Source of the DNA: Glycomyces tritici
GTDB taxonomy: Bacteria > Actinomycetota > Actinomycetes > Mycobacteriales > Micromonosporaceae
DNA: 64,000 bases
Assembly (NCBI RefSeq): GCF_030403505.1
Contig: NZ_JAUEMJ010000003.1
Span: 733,690 to 797,689 of the forward strand
Direction of reading: 5' to 3'
In this document: positions 17,260 to 26,000 of the stretch, piece by piece
How the letters are laid out: each line of letters begins with the position of its first letter
Numbering within the stretch: the stretch's first letter is position 1
The notes under the pieces: model-generated
What the model was told of the DNA's origin: nothing
The model's database searches: none
What the model saw: only the letters and a program-made list of their open reading frames with translations
Translations under genes and position numbers: made by a program

Positions 17260-17293
17260 GCCCGCACTGGCGGCCACGGCCGCCAGTGCGGGC
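17260..17293. terminator. Bidirectional terminator hairpin
   Basis: GCCCGCACTGGCGGCC and GGCCGCCAGTGCGGGC pair perfectly across a minimal loop, between the converging hydrolase and HTH genes. Confidence 0.8.
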
Positions 17294-17300
17294 GGGCCGG

Positions 17301-17516
17301 TCAGCGGCCCTTGCCGCCGTGCTTCTTGTGGACCGCCTGCTTCGAGACGCCGAGGACGGTGGCGATCTGGGCCCAGCTCGCGCCGTTGTGGCGGGCGCGG
17401 CGGACCATGACCGATTCGAGGCGCTCGGCCTCGGTGCGCATGAGCCGCACGGCCTGCAGGCCCCGCAGCGGGTCGGGTTCGCCTTCCGCGAGTGCGGTGA
17501 ACTTGTCGTCTGCCAT
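17301..17516 (-). CDS. Small helix-turn-helix DNA-binding protein
   Basis: A 71-residue protein that is little more than a helix-turn-helix: an acidic N-terminus, a helix with M-R-T-E-A-E-R-L-E-S, then S-W-A-Q-I-A-T-V-L-G-V-S-K-Q-A-V-H-K-K-H (residues 46-65), a textbook HTH. Such proteins are common in actinobacteria and often sit by Clp N-domain genes, absent here. The long double dyad 2 bp upstream of its start codon suggests autorepression; that is inference. No other nearby gene is clearly under this operator. Confidence 0.85.
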   Translation of the reverse strand: MADDKFTALAEGEPDPLRGLQAVRLMRTEAERLESVMVRRARHNGASWAQIATVLGVSKQAVHKKHGGKGR

Positions 17517-17518
17517 AC

Positions 17519-17562
17519 GTCAACCGTAGTTGACGATCTCCGAATCGTCAACTACGGTTGAC
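17519..17562. promoter_or_regulatory. Double-dyad operator upstream of the HTH gene
   Basis: GTCAACCGTAGTTGACGAT (17519-17537) and its exact reverse complement ATCGTCAACTACGGTTGAC (17544-17562) are separated by CTCCGA. Each 19-bp arm itself holds GTCAAC-N4-GTTGAC, so four half-sites are present. The site abuts the HTH start codon. Confidence 0.85.
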
Positions 17563-17572
17563 ACTCGCCTGC

Positions 17573-18733
17573 CTAGGCGTACTGGTCGTCCTCACTGCCG
17601 ATGCCCCAGACGTCCTCTTCCGGGTCCTCGGTCAGGAGCGATTCGCGCTCGACCTCGTTGTCCTGGTTCGCCCCGCCGCCGCGTCCGCCGCCGCCCATCA
17701 TGCCGCCCGCACCGGGCTTGGCACCGGCACCGGTCGGGGCGCCTCCGGCCGAAGCGCCGACCATCGCCCCGGCGCCCATACCGCCACCGGCAGGGGTCGC
17801 GGCACCGCTGAGTCCGCCCGAACCCAGGCCGCCGGCCCCGCCGCCCATGCCGCCGCCGAGGCCGCCGCCACCTGAGGCGAGACCGCCCGAGGGGAGCTCG
17901 GGCTCATCGAGTTCGGCAGCGTCCCAAGGATTGTCGAGGTCGGGCATCTCAGGCTGGGCCAGATCCTCCATGCCGGAAGGAGTCTCGGGCATGGTGGACT
18001 GCTGGGCGTCCTGCGGCGTCTGGTTCTGCTGCTGTTCCGCTTGCTGCTCCTCCTGCTCCGCCTCCTCTTCCTGCTGCTCCTCTTCCTCCTTCTTCTCCTC
18101 CTCTTCGGACTCCTCCTCGCTCGATTCCTCAGCGCCGGCGCCCGAGTGGTCCTCCGCGGCCTGGTGGGACTCCATGTCCTTGGCCGGGTTCGACTTGTCC
18201 TCCAACGGCTTCAGGAGCTCGGCCGCCTGCGTGAGGGCCGCGCCGGCGGCAGCGTCCGCGGCGTTGATGAGCGAGGTGAGGGTCTGGAGGCCGAGCGTCC
18301 CGGCCATCGCCTGCGCCTGGAGGGCCGCCTCGAGGATGCCGCCGAACGGGCCGGCCATGGCGATCGCGGTGCGCTGCGCCGGGCCGAGCGTCACCATCGG
18401 GGCGGGCTGGATGTCGAAGCCGATCGCCTTGAGCGCGGCGTCGGCGGCCTTGAGGCCGGTGCACTCGACGAGCATCTGCGCGGCCGTCCCCGCGAGGCCG
18501 CCCGCAGTGGCGGCGACCTCGCCGATGACCTGCGTGATGTGGGCGTTGACGGCCCCGACCTCGCCGTTGAAGGCGTCGTTCGCGGTGTCCCTCCAGTGGC
18601 TGTTGATCTCGGCGACCTTGGTGCCGTAGTCGGTCTGCTGGGTCGCGAGGTCCGTTGCGGCCGCCGTCATCTCGGAGGCGTAGGCGAGGAACTCCGAGGG
18701 CTGGGCCGAGAGCGCGTCCTGGTAACTGGGCAT
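17573..18733 (-). CDS. WXG100-like / ESX-type secreted protein with acidic and glycine-rich tail
   Basis: A 386-residue protein. Residues 1-100 form a helical hairpin with W-R-D at 47-49 in the turn (WXG-like) and A-N-D-A-F after it. A further helical region to about 190 is followed by an E/Q-rich stretch (about 200-245), a P/D segment, a glycine-rich region (about 280-345) and an acidic end (T-E-D-P-E-E-D-V-W-G) like that of many actinobacterial type VII substrates. The next gene upstream on this strand, 9 bp away, is an EspC-like partner. No ESX core component is in the window. Confidence 0.75.
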   Translation of the reverse strand: MPSYQDALSAQPSEFLAYASEMTAAATDLATQQTDYGTKVAEINSHWRDTANDAFNGEVGAVNAHITQVIGEVAATAGGLAGTAAQMLVECTGLKAADAALKAIGFDIQPAPMVTLGPAQRTAIAMAGPFGGILEAALQAQAMAGTLGLQTLTSLINAADAAAGAALTQAAELLKPLEDKSNPAKDMESHQAAEDHSGAGAEESSEEESEEEEKKEEEEQQEEEAEQEEQQAEQQQNQTPQDAQQSTMPETPSGMEDLAQPEMPDLDNPWDAAELDEPELPSGGLASGGGGLGGGMGGGAGGLGSGGLSGAATPAGGGMGAGAMVGASAGGAPTGAGAKPGAGGMMGGGGRGGGANQDNEVERESLLTEDPEEDVWGIGSEDDQYA

Positions 18734-18742
18734 GGGGTCCTC

Positions 18743-19066
18743 CTAAGGCTTCGGCGTGGTCGTGATCTGGCTCTGGATGCCGCCGAACCGGGAGCTCATC
18801 TCCTTGTCGGCGGCGTCGAGGTCGTCGGCGCTGCCAACGACCTGGTCGCCCTGCCAGGCGAGGCGGCGCTCGATGCCGGTGGAGACGGCGGCGAGCGCGG
18901 TCTGCCAGCGGCGGCCCGCCTCGCCGGTGGCGAAGCCGGCGTTGCCCTCGGCCGCGGTCGCCGCCGGGCGCTCCACCCGCCTGGACGCGGCCTGGCTGTC
19001 GGGGGCCAGGTCGCGCAGGCCGGTGCCGCCCGTTCGCACATCGTCAACGTCCATGTGCACGGTCAT
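18743..19066 (-). CDS. EspC/WXG100-like small protein
   Basis: A 107-residue helical protein: L-R-D-L-A-P near residue 17, G-R-R-W-Q-T-A-L near 51-58 in the expected hairpin turn, and a second helix ending L-D-A-A-D-K-E-M. This fits small type VII partners (EspC / DUF2580-like). It is the first gene of a two-gene unit with the larger substrate-like protein 9 bp downstream, the normal arrangement for co-secreted pairs. Confidence 0.75.
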   Translation of the reverse strand: MTVHMDVDDVRTGGTGLRDLAPDSQAASRRVERPAATAAEGNAGFATGEAGRRWQTALAAVSTGIERRLAWQGDQVVGSADDLDAADKEMSSRFGGIQSQITTTPKP

Positions 19067-19270
19067 GGGCTCCTCCTTCTCCGAGGTGTCGACGCCCTCG
19101 CGGGCGGACGCCCGGCGGCGTCCGAAGTACTGTCGCGCGCCCTGTCACGGGTCGGTCCCGGCGCGCACTTGATCAACCCATGACGGTTTCGTGACGGCGG
19201 CGCTTTCCATTGGCCGCACACGCAAACGAGGCCCGGGTTCCGGGCCGTCACGTGAGGAGGTGCGCCGCCG

Positions 19271-20821
19271 ATGACCGATGCGCTTTTCGACGACGGTGGG
19301 GACTGGGCCGCTGCCGCCGGTTCGCCGGAACTGCCGACGTTCGAGTTCACGCTCAGCTTCGGCGATGCTTCGGCGCTCGCTTCGGGGGACCGCGCCGGCT
19401 GCTCCGCGGCGCAGTGCCCGCACCCTGGGGCGCACCCGGCCGAGGAGGCGTGGGTGCAGTTGGTGTCGGCGGTGCCGGTGGAGGGGCAGCGGGACCGGTT
19501 CAAGCCGCGGTGCGAGGGCATGGCGTACCCGACGGAGGAGGACTTCCGGGCGGCGGTGACGGCGGTGCGGCCGGAGGACGCGGACGCGTTCTCGTTGCAG
19601 CGCTTGCGGACCGGGTGGACGGATGAGATCGGGTCGCGGCTGGGGACGTGGCCGGAGCGGTTCAAGTCGAAGCTCGCAGTGCTCGCCGAGGGCTGGGCAG
19701 GGGAGGACTTCGATGCGTTCGCGGCGCAGGCCGGCGAGGCGCGGACCCTGGTGGAGGGCGCGCTCGACGACATCGAGGCCACCGTCACCGAGCTGGCCTC
19801 CCGGGAGGCGGCGATGTACACGCTGCAGGGCGGCGACTCGGGCGAGATCCCTTATCCCGCACCGATGGTCGGGACCGAGGGCGAGTGGTCGGCCCTGGTG
19901 GCGCTGCATGTGCGCCCGGCCTTCTGGCACGGGGACTGCATCACCATGACCTGCGAGGAGGCCGAGAAGGCCCTGGAGCTGGCGGGGGCCGACCCGGGGC
20001 TGGCGACCGAGGTGCGGGAGTTCATCGAAGAGCGTGTGGGGCAGCAGCTCTCGGGCCTGGGGGCGCTGGTGGCCGATGTGCGGGCGGTCGTGGGCGAGGA
20101 GGCGAAGGAGGTCTTCTCGGAGCGGGTGGCGGCCGAGCTGGCGGCGTACGTGGAGCGGCAGGCGGCGATCGACGAGGCGATCGCGCAGAAGCGTGACGGG
20201 CAGAGCGCGGAGCTGGAGGCGGTGCGGACCACCGGAGCGGACCGCCCGTACCCGGTCAGCGCCGAGGAGTCCTATATGGATCTGGCGGTGCCGGAGGCGG
20301 AGCAGCCCGCCGCGCCGGTCCCGCCGCAGGCGACGCAGGACCCGAGCCCGGTCCCCCCGGGCGGGGACGGGTCGGTGAAGGCGGAGGAGACGCCTTGGGA
20401 GACCGAGGAAGCGGACGCGGACGAGGACGAGGAGGTCTCCGGCGGCCTCGCGAGCGGCGGCAGCGGTTTCGGAGGCGGGCCCGGGGGCACCGGCGGCGGC
20501 TCGTTCGGCAGCGGCGGCCGCGTGGGCGGTGCCGTGCTGCCGGGCGCGACGGGCGGTGTGCCGCAGGGCCTGTTCGGCCCGGCGCTGGCCCAGCCGACGA
20601 CCGCCGCCACGACGACGAGTTCGTCGGGCGGCGGAAGAGGCCCCGGCCTGTTCCAGACGCAGCACACGGGCGGCGCGCCGGGCAAGGGCGGGAAGCCTTC
20701 GGAGCGTTCGGACGGGGACAAGAAGACCGACGACGAGAAGGAGACGCCGCAGCACCTGGCGCGGCGCGAGACCGACAACGCGTGGGGCTGGGTCCCGCCG
20801 CGAGAAGACCCCTACAACTAG
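19271..20821 (+). CDS. ESX-associated large protein with glycine-rich C-terminus
   Basis: A 516-residue protein. An N-terminal region with C-S-A-A-Q-C-P-H-P and R-C-E-G-M may bind metal (residues about 44-85). A helical domain (about 110-320) includes G-W-A-G-E-D-F in a WXG-like position near 141-147. An acidic/proline linker, a glycine/serine-rich region (about 390-480) and a C-terminus N-A-W-G-W-V-P-P-R-E-D-P-Y follow. Its layout mirrors the divergent 386-residue protein. I cannot assign a function beyond a likely link to type VII secretion. Confidence 0.65.
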   Translation: MTDALFDDGGDWAAAAGSPELPTFEFTLSFGDASALASGDRAGCSAAQCPHPGAHPAEEAWVQLVSAVPVEGQRDRFKPRCEGMAYPTEEDFRAAVTAVRPEDADAFSLQRLRTGWTDEIGSRLGTWPERFKSKLAVLAEGWAGEDFDAFAAQAGEARTLVEGALDDIEATVTELASREAAMYTLQGGDSGEIPYPAPMVGTEGEWSALVALHVRPAFWHGDCITMTCEEAEKALELAGADPGLATEVREFIEERVGQQLSGLGALVADVRAVVGEEAKEVFSERVAAELAAYVERQAAIDEAIAQKRDGQSAELEAVRTTGADRPYPVSAEESYMDLAVPEAEQPAAPVPPQATQDPSPVPPGGDGSVKAEETPWETEEADADEDEEVSGGLASGGSGFGGGPGGTGGGSFGSGGRVGGAVLPGATGGVPQGLFGPALAQPTTAATTTSSSGGGRGPGLFQTQHTGGAPGKGGKPSERSDGDKKTDDEKETPQHLARRETDNAWGWVPPREDPYN

Positions 20822-20839
20822 GCGAGCGGAGGCAGGGCC

Positions 20840-21160
20840 ATGGCGGATCGGGTGTTCGACCCTGAGGCGATCGGCGAGTACCGGCAGTTCCTGGTGGAGC
20901 TGATCGACGAGCTGGAGAGCGAGCTGCTGCCGGTGATGGCGACCGGGACGCTGAGCCGGGCGCCGGCGTTCGGCACCGCGCCGGGCGCGGCGGCGAACGC
21001 GACCGGGCAGTACCTGGAGTTCCACGCGGCGATGTGGCGGAACCTGCAGTACCTGCGCGGGACCCTGTACGGCCTGGACGCGGCGCTCGCGGAGATGACG
21101 AGCGGCGACGACGAGGCGGCGGTCTTCTTCGACATCGGGACCTTCGACCCGACGATGTAG
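20840..21160 (+). CDS. Small helical ESX-partner-like protein
   Basis: A 106-residue, mostly helical acidic protein (MADRVFDPEAIGEYRQFLVE...), 18 bp after the large gene and surely in its operon. A-A-M-W-R-N-L-Q-Y-L near residues 63-72 may be the turn tryptophan region. By position it mirrors the 107-residue EspC-like partner of the opposite pair. Confidence 0.6.
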   Translation: MADRVFDPEAIGEYRQFLVELIDELESELLPVMATGTLSRAPAFGTAPGAAANATGQYLEFHAAMWRNLQYLRGTLYGLDAALAEMTSGDDEAAVFFDIGTFDPTM

Positions 21161-21427
21161 ACGCGTCTTGCCTGGTGAGGGGTGGTGTGCGCCAGCTTGT
21201 GGCCCGGACCGTTACGGACCGTCCCTATCCCCCGCCCACCCAAGAGGGGACTGCGGCCAGCGTCGCATCCGGGTCTGACAGAACATCCGCGCGATCGGGC
21301 CTCCGAGCCGGAATGTCACCCGAAAGTGGCGGCATTGCGGGTGCGGCACCGGCCGAGCGCCGGCGGTGTGCGTGCGGCGCGGGTCGCCCACCGGCGTCCG
21401 AGCGGTACGAGAGAGCCGGCTCGGAAC

Positions 21428-21463
21428 GACGTCCGCCCGCGCCGAAAAGCGCGGGCGGACGTC
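21428..21463. terminator. Terminator hairpin between converging genes
   Basis: GACGTCCGCCCGCGC pairs perfectly with GCGCGGGCGGACGTC over a CGAAAA loop, after the acyl-CoA dehydrogenase stop. The rest of the 330-bp gap (21161-21427) shows nothing else. Confidence 0.85.
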
Positions 21464-21490
21464 GAGCTGTGACCGTTGAGCGGGGCCCGT

Positions 21491-23329
21491 CTAGAAGGCC
21501 TCGTCCGGCAGGTCCATGGGGGTCAGGTCCGCGGCCTCGACGACCTTGCGGTCGGCGGTGAGGCGCGGGAGGACCTCCTTGGAGAAGAACTTGGCCGCCG
21601 CGACCTTGCCGCGGTAGAAGTCGTCGTCGGCGCCCTCGTCCAGCTTGTTCTGGGCGATCTCGGCCTGCCGCAGCAGGAGCCAGCCGACCAGGAGGTCGCC
21701 CACGGCCAGGAGCAGGCGGCGCGAGTGCAGCCCGGTCTTGTACAGCTCGCGGGGCTCGTCGCCCATCGCGGCCATCAGCGCCGGCTGGAGCGCCTCGAGG
21801 ATGCCCTGCACGTCGCCGAGCGCGCGCAGCACCCGGCCGCGCACGTCCTCGAGCTCCGCGTGGCCGTCCTGCGTGGATTCCATGATCTCGCCCGCGACGA
21901 CCATGAGCGACTCGCCGTTGTCCTTGATGATCTTGCGGAACAGGAAGTCGAGGCTCTGGATCGCGGTGGTGCCCTCGTACAGCGTGTCGATCTTGGCGTC
22001 GCGCACGTACTGCTCGAGCGGGTAGTCCTGGAGGTAGCCGGAGCCGCCGAACGTCTGCAGCGCTTCGTCACTGAGCAGCTGGTACGCCCGCTCGGAGCCG
22101 CAGCCCTTGACGACCGGGAGGAGGAGGTCGTTGACCTTCTTCGCGGTCTCGGCCGCCTCCTCGTCGCCGCCGAGCTCGGCCAGGCGGGACTTGTCCTGCC
22201 AGGAGGCGGTGTACGCGACGAGCGCGCGCAGGCCCTCGGCGTAGCTCTTCTGCATGAGCAGCGAGCGGCGCACGTCCGGGTGCTTGATGATCGGCACGCG
22301 GGGCGAGGCCTTGTCCGACATCTTGAGCATGTCCGGGCCCTGGATGCGGCTCTTCGCGTAGTCGAGCGCGTTGAGGTAGCCGGTGGAGAGCGTGGCGATA
22401 GCCTTGGTGCCCACCATCATCCGCGCGTACTCGATGATGAGGAACATCTGGCGGATGCCCTCGTGCTTCTCGCCGAGGAGCCAGCCCTTCGCGGGGGCCT
22501 TCTCGCCGAAGGTGAGTTCGGCGGTGGCCGAGACCTTGAGGCCCATCTTGTGCTCGAGGTTGGTGACGTTGACGCCGTTGCGCTCGCCGAGCTCGCCGGT
22601 GGCCGAGTCGAACAGGTACTTGGGCACCATGAACAGGCTGAGGCCCTTGGTGCCGGGTCCGCCGACGCCCTCTTCGCCCACGGGGCGGGCGAGGACGTAG
22701 TGGATGATGTTCTCGGTCATGTCCTGGTCGCCCGAGGTGATGAAGCGCTTGACGCCCTCGATGTGCCAGGAGCCGTCGGGCTGCTTGTAGGCCTTGGTGG
22801 TACCGGCGCCCACGTCGGAGCCCGCGTCGGGCTCGGTGAGGACCATCGTGGCGCCCCAGCCCTTCTCGACGAAGAACTTGGCCCATTCCTGCTGCTCGGG
22901 GGTGCCCTCGATGTACGCGGTGTGCGCGAAGGAGGAGCCCGCGGCGTACATCCACAGCGCCGGGTTGGCGCCGAGCACGAGTTCGGCCAGCGACCACCAG
23001 AGCGTGCGGGGGGCCATGGTGCCGCCGAGGACCTCGGGGAGGTCGAGGCGCCAGTACTCGGCGTCGATGAACGCCTTGTAGGACTTCTTGAACGACTCGG
23101 GGAGCGTCACCGAGTGGTTCGAGGGGTCGAACACGGGCGGGTTGCGGTCGCCCTCTACCCAGCCGCCGGCGAGCTCGTCCTGGGACAGGCGCGCCAGTTC
23201 GGTCAGGATCTCGCGGGCGGTCGCCACGTCGAGGTCGGCGAAGGCGGGGTCGTCGAGAATCTTGTCCGCTCCGAAGACCTCGAAGAGGTTGAACTCCAGG
23301 TCTCGAAGGTTGTGGCGGAAGTGCGTCAT
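21491..23329 (-). CDS. Acyl-CoA dehydrogenase, FadE5-like
   Basis: A 612-residue FAD-dependent acyl-CoA dehydrogenase of the long (about 600-residue) class typified by mycobacterial FadE5, catalysing the first beta-oxidation step. [10 protein letters not shown] (near 164-173) is the acyl-CoA dehydrogenase signature, R-F-I-T-S-G-D-Q-D the FAD-binding strand, and [10 protein letters not shown] near 450-460 carries the likely catalytic glutamate and the second signature. The extra C-terminal helical domain (about 470-612) is characteristic. It is monocistronic, with a terminator 28 bp downstream. Chain-length preference is unknown. Confidence 0.92.
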   Translation of the reverse strand: MTHFRHNLRDLEFNLFEVFGADKILDDPAFADLDVATAREILTELARLSQDELAGGWVEGDRNPPVFDPSNHSVTLPESFKKSYKAFIDAEYWRLDLPEVLGGTMAPRTLWWSLAELVLGANPALWMYAAGSSFAHTAYIEGTPEQQEWAKFFVEKGWGATMVLTEPDAGSDVGAGTTKAYKQPDGSWHIEGVKRFITSGDQDMTENIIHYVLARPVGEEGVGGPGTKGLSLFMVPKYLFDSATGELGERNGVNVTNLEHKMGLKVSATAELTFGEKAPAKGWLLGEKHEGIRQMFLIIEYARMMVGTKAIATLSTGYLNALDYAKSRIQGPDMLKMSDKASPRVPIIKHPDVRRSLLMQKSYAEGLRALVAYTASWQDKSRLAELGGDEEAAETAKKVNDLLLPVVKGCGSERAYQLLSDEALQTFGGSGYLQDYPLEQYVRDAKIDTLYEGTTAIQSLDFLFRKIIKDNGESLMVVAGEIMESTQDGHAELEDVRGRVLRALGDVQGILEALQPALMAAMGDEPRELYKTGLHSRRLLLAVGDLLVGWLLLRQAEIAQNKLDEGADDDFYRGKVAAAKFFSKEVLPRLTADRKVVEAADLTPMDLPDEAF

Positions 23330-23584
23330 TGCGGGTCCTCCATTACTCGGTGGTAACCCTCATCATATTACCCGTCAGTAGCAAGCTCAAGTATGCCGCG
23401 CCGCGATGTCCGGGGAAAGTGTCTTTCCAGGAAAAATCGAGTCCGATTTCCGACTGCTCCGACACCGCTGACTCCATCGATCGGGTGAGCGTTCCGAGAC
23501 TTGGGGTCCGCTGCCGTAACCTGCGCACCCGTGCCTCGTTGAACCGTATGACCGACCGCCTGTGCGAACCACCGGGAGCACCCC

Positions 23585-23728
23585 ATGATCCGAGCCGTCG
23601 CCGATCGCATCGCCACCCGCGCGCGACCCTCCTATATCGGACGCCACCGCCGCGTCCGCCCCGTCCTGCACCGGGTCTTCCGCGTCGCCGTGCCCGTCCC
23701 CGCGATGGCCGAGGAAGGGGCGCAGTGA
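23585..23728 (+). CDS. Possible 47-residue basic peptide
   Basis: ATG 23585 lies 6 bp after GGGAG. The product (M-I-R-A-V-A-D-R-I-A-T-R-A-R-P...) is arginine-rich and ends in E-E-G-A-Q. Its TGA overlaps the GTG of the next small frame (GTGA), a normal translational-coupling arrangement. No homology is recognised; the evidence is start-site quality and coupling only. Confidence 0.4.
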   Translation: MIRAVADRIATRARPSYIGRHRRVRPVLHRVFRVAVPVPAMAEEGAQ

Positions 23729-23826
23729 ACTCCCATCCCCGCCTCCCGGTCCGGTTCACCAAGCGCCGCAAGGCGATCTCGCGGATGCGGCACCTGCGCC
23801 GGTGCCGCCTCGCCAAGCCCGACTAG
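23725..23826 (+). CDS. Possible 33-residue basic peptide, coupled to the preceding frame
   Basis: GTG 23725 overlaps the previous stop. The product is very basic: R-F-T-K-R-R-K-A-I-S-R-M-R-H-L-R-R-C-R-L-A-K in the middle, which could bind nucleic acid or be a short ribosome-like tail. It is convergent with the phosphatase gene (stop 8 bp away). Confidence 0.4.
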   Translation: MNSHPRLPVRFTKRRKAISRMRHLRRCRLAKPD

Positions 23827-23833
23827 GGCGCGC

Positions 23834-24937
23834 TCAGCCCGTGTCGGGCCGGTAGTCCAGCAGCAGCAGCGCGATGTCGTCGGTCAGCGGGCCGCCCACC
23901 CAGCGGCGCAGCGCCGACTCCAGGGACGCCAGGCCGTCGCCCACGTTGCCGTGCCCGATGAGGCTCCAGGCCCGCTCCTTGATCGGGAAGAACTCCCCGT
24001 CCTTGCGCGCCTCCGCCAGGCCGTCCGTGTACAGGAAGATCCGGTCCCCCGGCTGCAGCCGCACCGTCAGCTCCCGCGCCGAAGGGCTCAATCCCAGCGG
24101 CGGCGCCATCGATTCGGGCTCCAGGTAGGTGGCCACCCCGTCGCGCACCAGCATCGGCGGCGGGTGCCCGCAGTTCATGATCTCCAGGGTCCCGCCGCGC
24201 TCCTGCAGCAGGATCGCGGTCACGAAGTCCTCGTCGCCGGCGTTGCGCGCCACCGCGTGGTCCAGGTCGTTGACCATGCACCGCTGGTCGGAGCGTTCGA
24301 ACGCCACGTGCCGGTACGAGCCGAGCACCGTGGAGGAGAGCCGCACCGCGTCCAGGCCCTTCCCGCGCACGTCCCCGATGATGATCCGCACCCCGTAGTC
24401 GGTGTTCAGGGCCTCGTAGAGGTCCCCGCCGATCTCCGCGCCCGAGCGCGCCGAGACGTACCGGGCCGCGATGTCGAAGGGCCCCAAGCGCTCCCCGATC
24501 GGCCGCAGGATCGCCTGCTGCACGACCGAGGCGAGCTGCGTCAGCCGCTTCATCCGCTCGTCGTCGCGTTCGCGCACGATCGCGACCGCCGCCGAGATCA
24601 CCACGGCCACGGCCACGACCAGGAAGTCCACGCCGTGCGAGGCCACGCCGTCCATCGCGAAGTCGTACAGGATCCAGAGGTAGGCGAAGGCCGCCGCCAT
24701 GCTCGCGAGCCCGACCCCGGCCACCCAGCGCCACGGCAGGAACGCCGAGGCCGCCAGCGGAGGCAGTGCCAGCCACGAGACCGCGTGGGACTCGTCGCGC
24801 ACGGTCAGGCGCAGCCCGACCAGGACCACCACGACCGCGAACGCGGCGGTGAACGCCGTTCGCACCGAGGGCGCCGACCAGCCGTTCCAGCGGTCAGCGC
24901 GGGCCATCTGGGGCCTCCGTCGCTGCATAGTGCGCAT
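23834..24937 (-). CDS. Membrane-bound SpoIIE/PP2C-type serine phosphatase
   Basis: A 357-367-residue protein with four predicted membrane segments in the first 140 residues and a PP2C-like SpoIIE domain after. G-A-E-I-G-G-D-L-Y-E and I-G-D-V-R-G-K-G-L-D-A-V carry metal-binding aspartates; L-Y-T-D-G-L-A-E-A-R and T-D-D-I-A-L-L-L-L supply the rest. Such RsbU-like enzymes dephosphorylate anti-sigma antagonists. No anti-sigma or STAS gene is adjacent. Two starts are plausible: ATG 24937 with AAGGAGG 11 bases upstream, and ATG 24907 with GGAGG 6 bases upstream; the longer is listed. Confidence 0.85.
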   Translation of the reverse strand: MRTMQRRRPQMARADRWNGWSAPSVRTAFTAAFAVVVVLVGLRLTVRDESHAVSWLALPPLAASAFLPWRWVAGVGLASMAAAFAYLWILYDFAMDGVASHGVDFLVVAVAVVISAAVAIVRERDDERMKRLTQLASVVQQAILRPIGERLGPFDIAARYVSARSGAEIGGDLYEALNTDYGVRIIIGDVRGKGLDAVRLSSTVLGSYRHVAFERSDQRCMVNDLDHAVARNAGDEDFVTAILLQERGGTLEIMNCGHPPPMLVRDGVATYLEPESMAPPLGLSPSARELTVRLQPGDRIFLYTDGLAEARKDGEFFPIKERAWSLIGHGNVGDGLASLESALRRWVGGPLTDDIALLLLDYRPDTG

Positions 24938-25340
24938 ATGGGTGAATGCCTCCTTCCTACCGGATCGCGGCCGGGTCGCCCGCGCGTTCGCAGAAGCTCC
25001 CGCACTGATGCGGGCGCGGGCGGGCCCGAACCCCGGGCGCGCCCGGCCGGGGCCGGAGGGATCGCGCGCACGCGTGCGTTCGAAGGCGACGGGGCGCCCG
25101 GGACGCCGGACCCGATTTTCACATCGCCGATGTGAAGATCGTAATGGTCGCGAGCGCGATACCGGCCTTGGAGGACGCTGCCGGAGCGGTGAGCGCGAAG
25201 TCTGTGCGTTCGGTCGGCCGCAGCCGCCGAACGGCCGGTTCGCACCTCGGCCGATCGGCCGGTTTCCGCCCGCTTTGGGCGGGACTTCGCGTGATGCACG
25301 GCTCTGGCACCGGCAAGTGCGCCATGTCAAAGTTGAACGC
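24938..25340. other. Divergent intergenic region
   Basis: About 400 bp between the phosphatase and GNAT genes. Besides the dyad at 25114-25140, I see no gene or repeat in it; open frames here look like GC-rich noise. Confidence 0.6.
25114..25140. promoter_or_regulatory. Palindromic operator-like site
   Basis: TTCACATCGCCGATGTGAA at 25118-25136 is a perfect 9+1+9 dyad, extended to GAT...ATC at 25114-25140 with one mismatched pair. It lies 200 bp upstream of the GNAT start and about 180 bp upstream of the phosphatase start, so it could serve either. No cognate regulator is next to it. Confidence 0.6.
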
Positions 25341-25811
25341 GTGCAATTCACGCTTTCGAGGACCCGGTTCGACAGCCCGGTGGCGCAGTTGCTGTGCGCC
25401 GAGATCCAGCAGGAGTACGTGCGCCGCTACGGCGGCGGCGACGAGACGCAGCTGGGCGAGGACGACTTCCATCCGCCGAACGGCGACTTCATCGTGGCCT
25501 TCGACGAGTCCGGCGAGCCCGCCGGCTGCGGCGGCTGGCGCTCCCATGAGGAGGATGCGGAGATGAAGCGGGTCTACGTGCGCGAGAGCGCCCGGCGCCA
25601 GGGGCTCGCGAGCCTCATCGTGGCCGCGGTCGAGGCGTCCGCCGCGGCGGCGGGCCGCAAGCGGGTCATCCTCGAGACCGGGCCGCGCCAGCCCGAGGCC
25701 GTCGCGATGTACGGCGTGCTCGGGTACGCGCCGGTGACCCCGTTCGGGTTCTACGCGTGCACGGACGGCTCGATCCACCTCGGCAAGGAGCTCCGCTCCG
25801 AGCGGGAGTAG
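25341..25811 (+). CDS. GNAT-family N-acetyltransferase
   Basis: A 156-residue GNAT. E-M-K-R-V-Y-V-R-E-S-A-R-R-Q-G-L-A-S-L-I (about 75-94) is the motif A CoA loop; R-K-R-V-I-L-E-T-G and Q-P-E-A-V-A-M-Y-G-V-L-G-Y (about 107-133) follow the family pattern. GTG 25341 begins MQFTLSRTRF. Acceptor unknown. A terminator follows directly. Confidence 0.85.
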   Translation: MQFTLSRTRFDSPVAQLLCAEIQQEYVRRYGGGDETQLGEDDFHPPNGDFIVAFDESGEPAGCGGWRSHEEDAEMKRVYVRESARRQGLASLIVAAVEASAAAAGRKRVILETGPRQPEAVAMYGVLGYAPVTPFGFYACTDGSIHLGKELRSERE

Positions 25812-25827
25812 ACCGGTTCCTCGGCTC

Positions 25828-25859
25828 ACGGCCGGACAGGCGTTCGCCTGTCCGGCCGT
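25828..25859 (+). terminator. Terminator hairpin
   Basis: ACGGCCGGACAGGCG pairs perfectly with CGCCTGTCCGGCCGT, 16 bp after the GNAT stop. Confidence 0.85.
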
Positions 25860-26000
25860 TTCCGTTGCCGTGAACGAATGCCACTATTCACTGAAATAAC
25901 TTCTTTAAGCCGCAAGCAACCGTGAAACTCTCTCACTGCGTCTTTCGGTCTAGGACGGCCAAACGGCCCAACCCTCACATCCACCCCGAAAGGATTCACA

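Noticed and set aside
17573..21160. Considered as a polymorphic toxin-immunity locus
   Set aside because: No toxin domain or immunity partner is visible; the tails are low-complexity.
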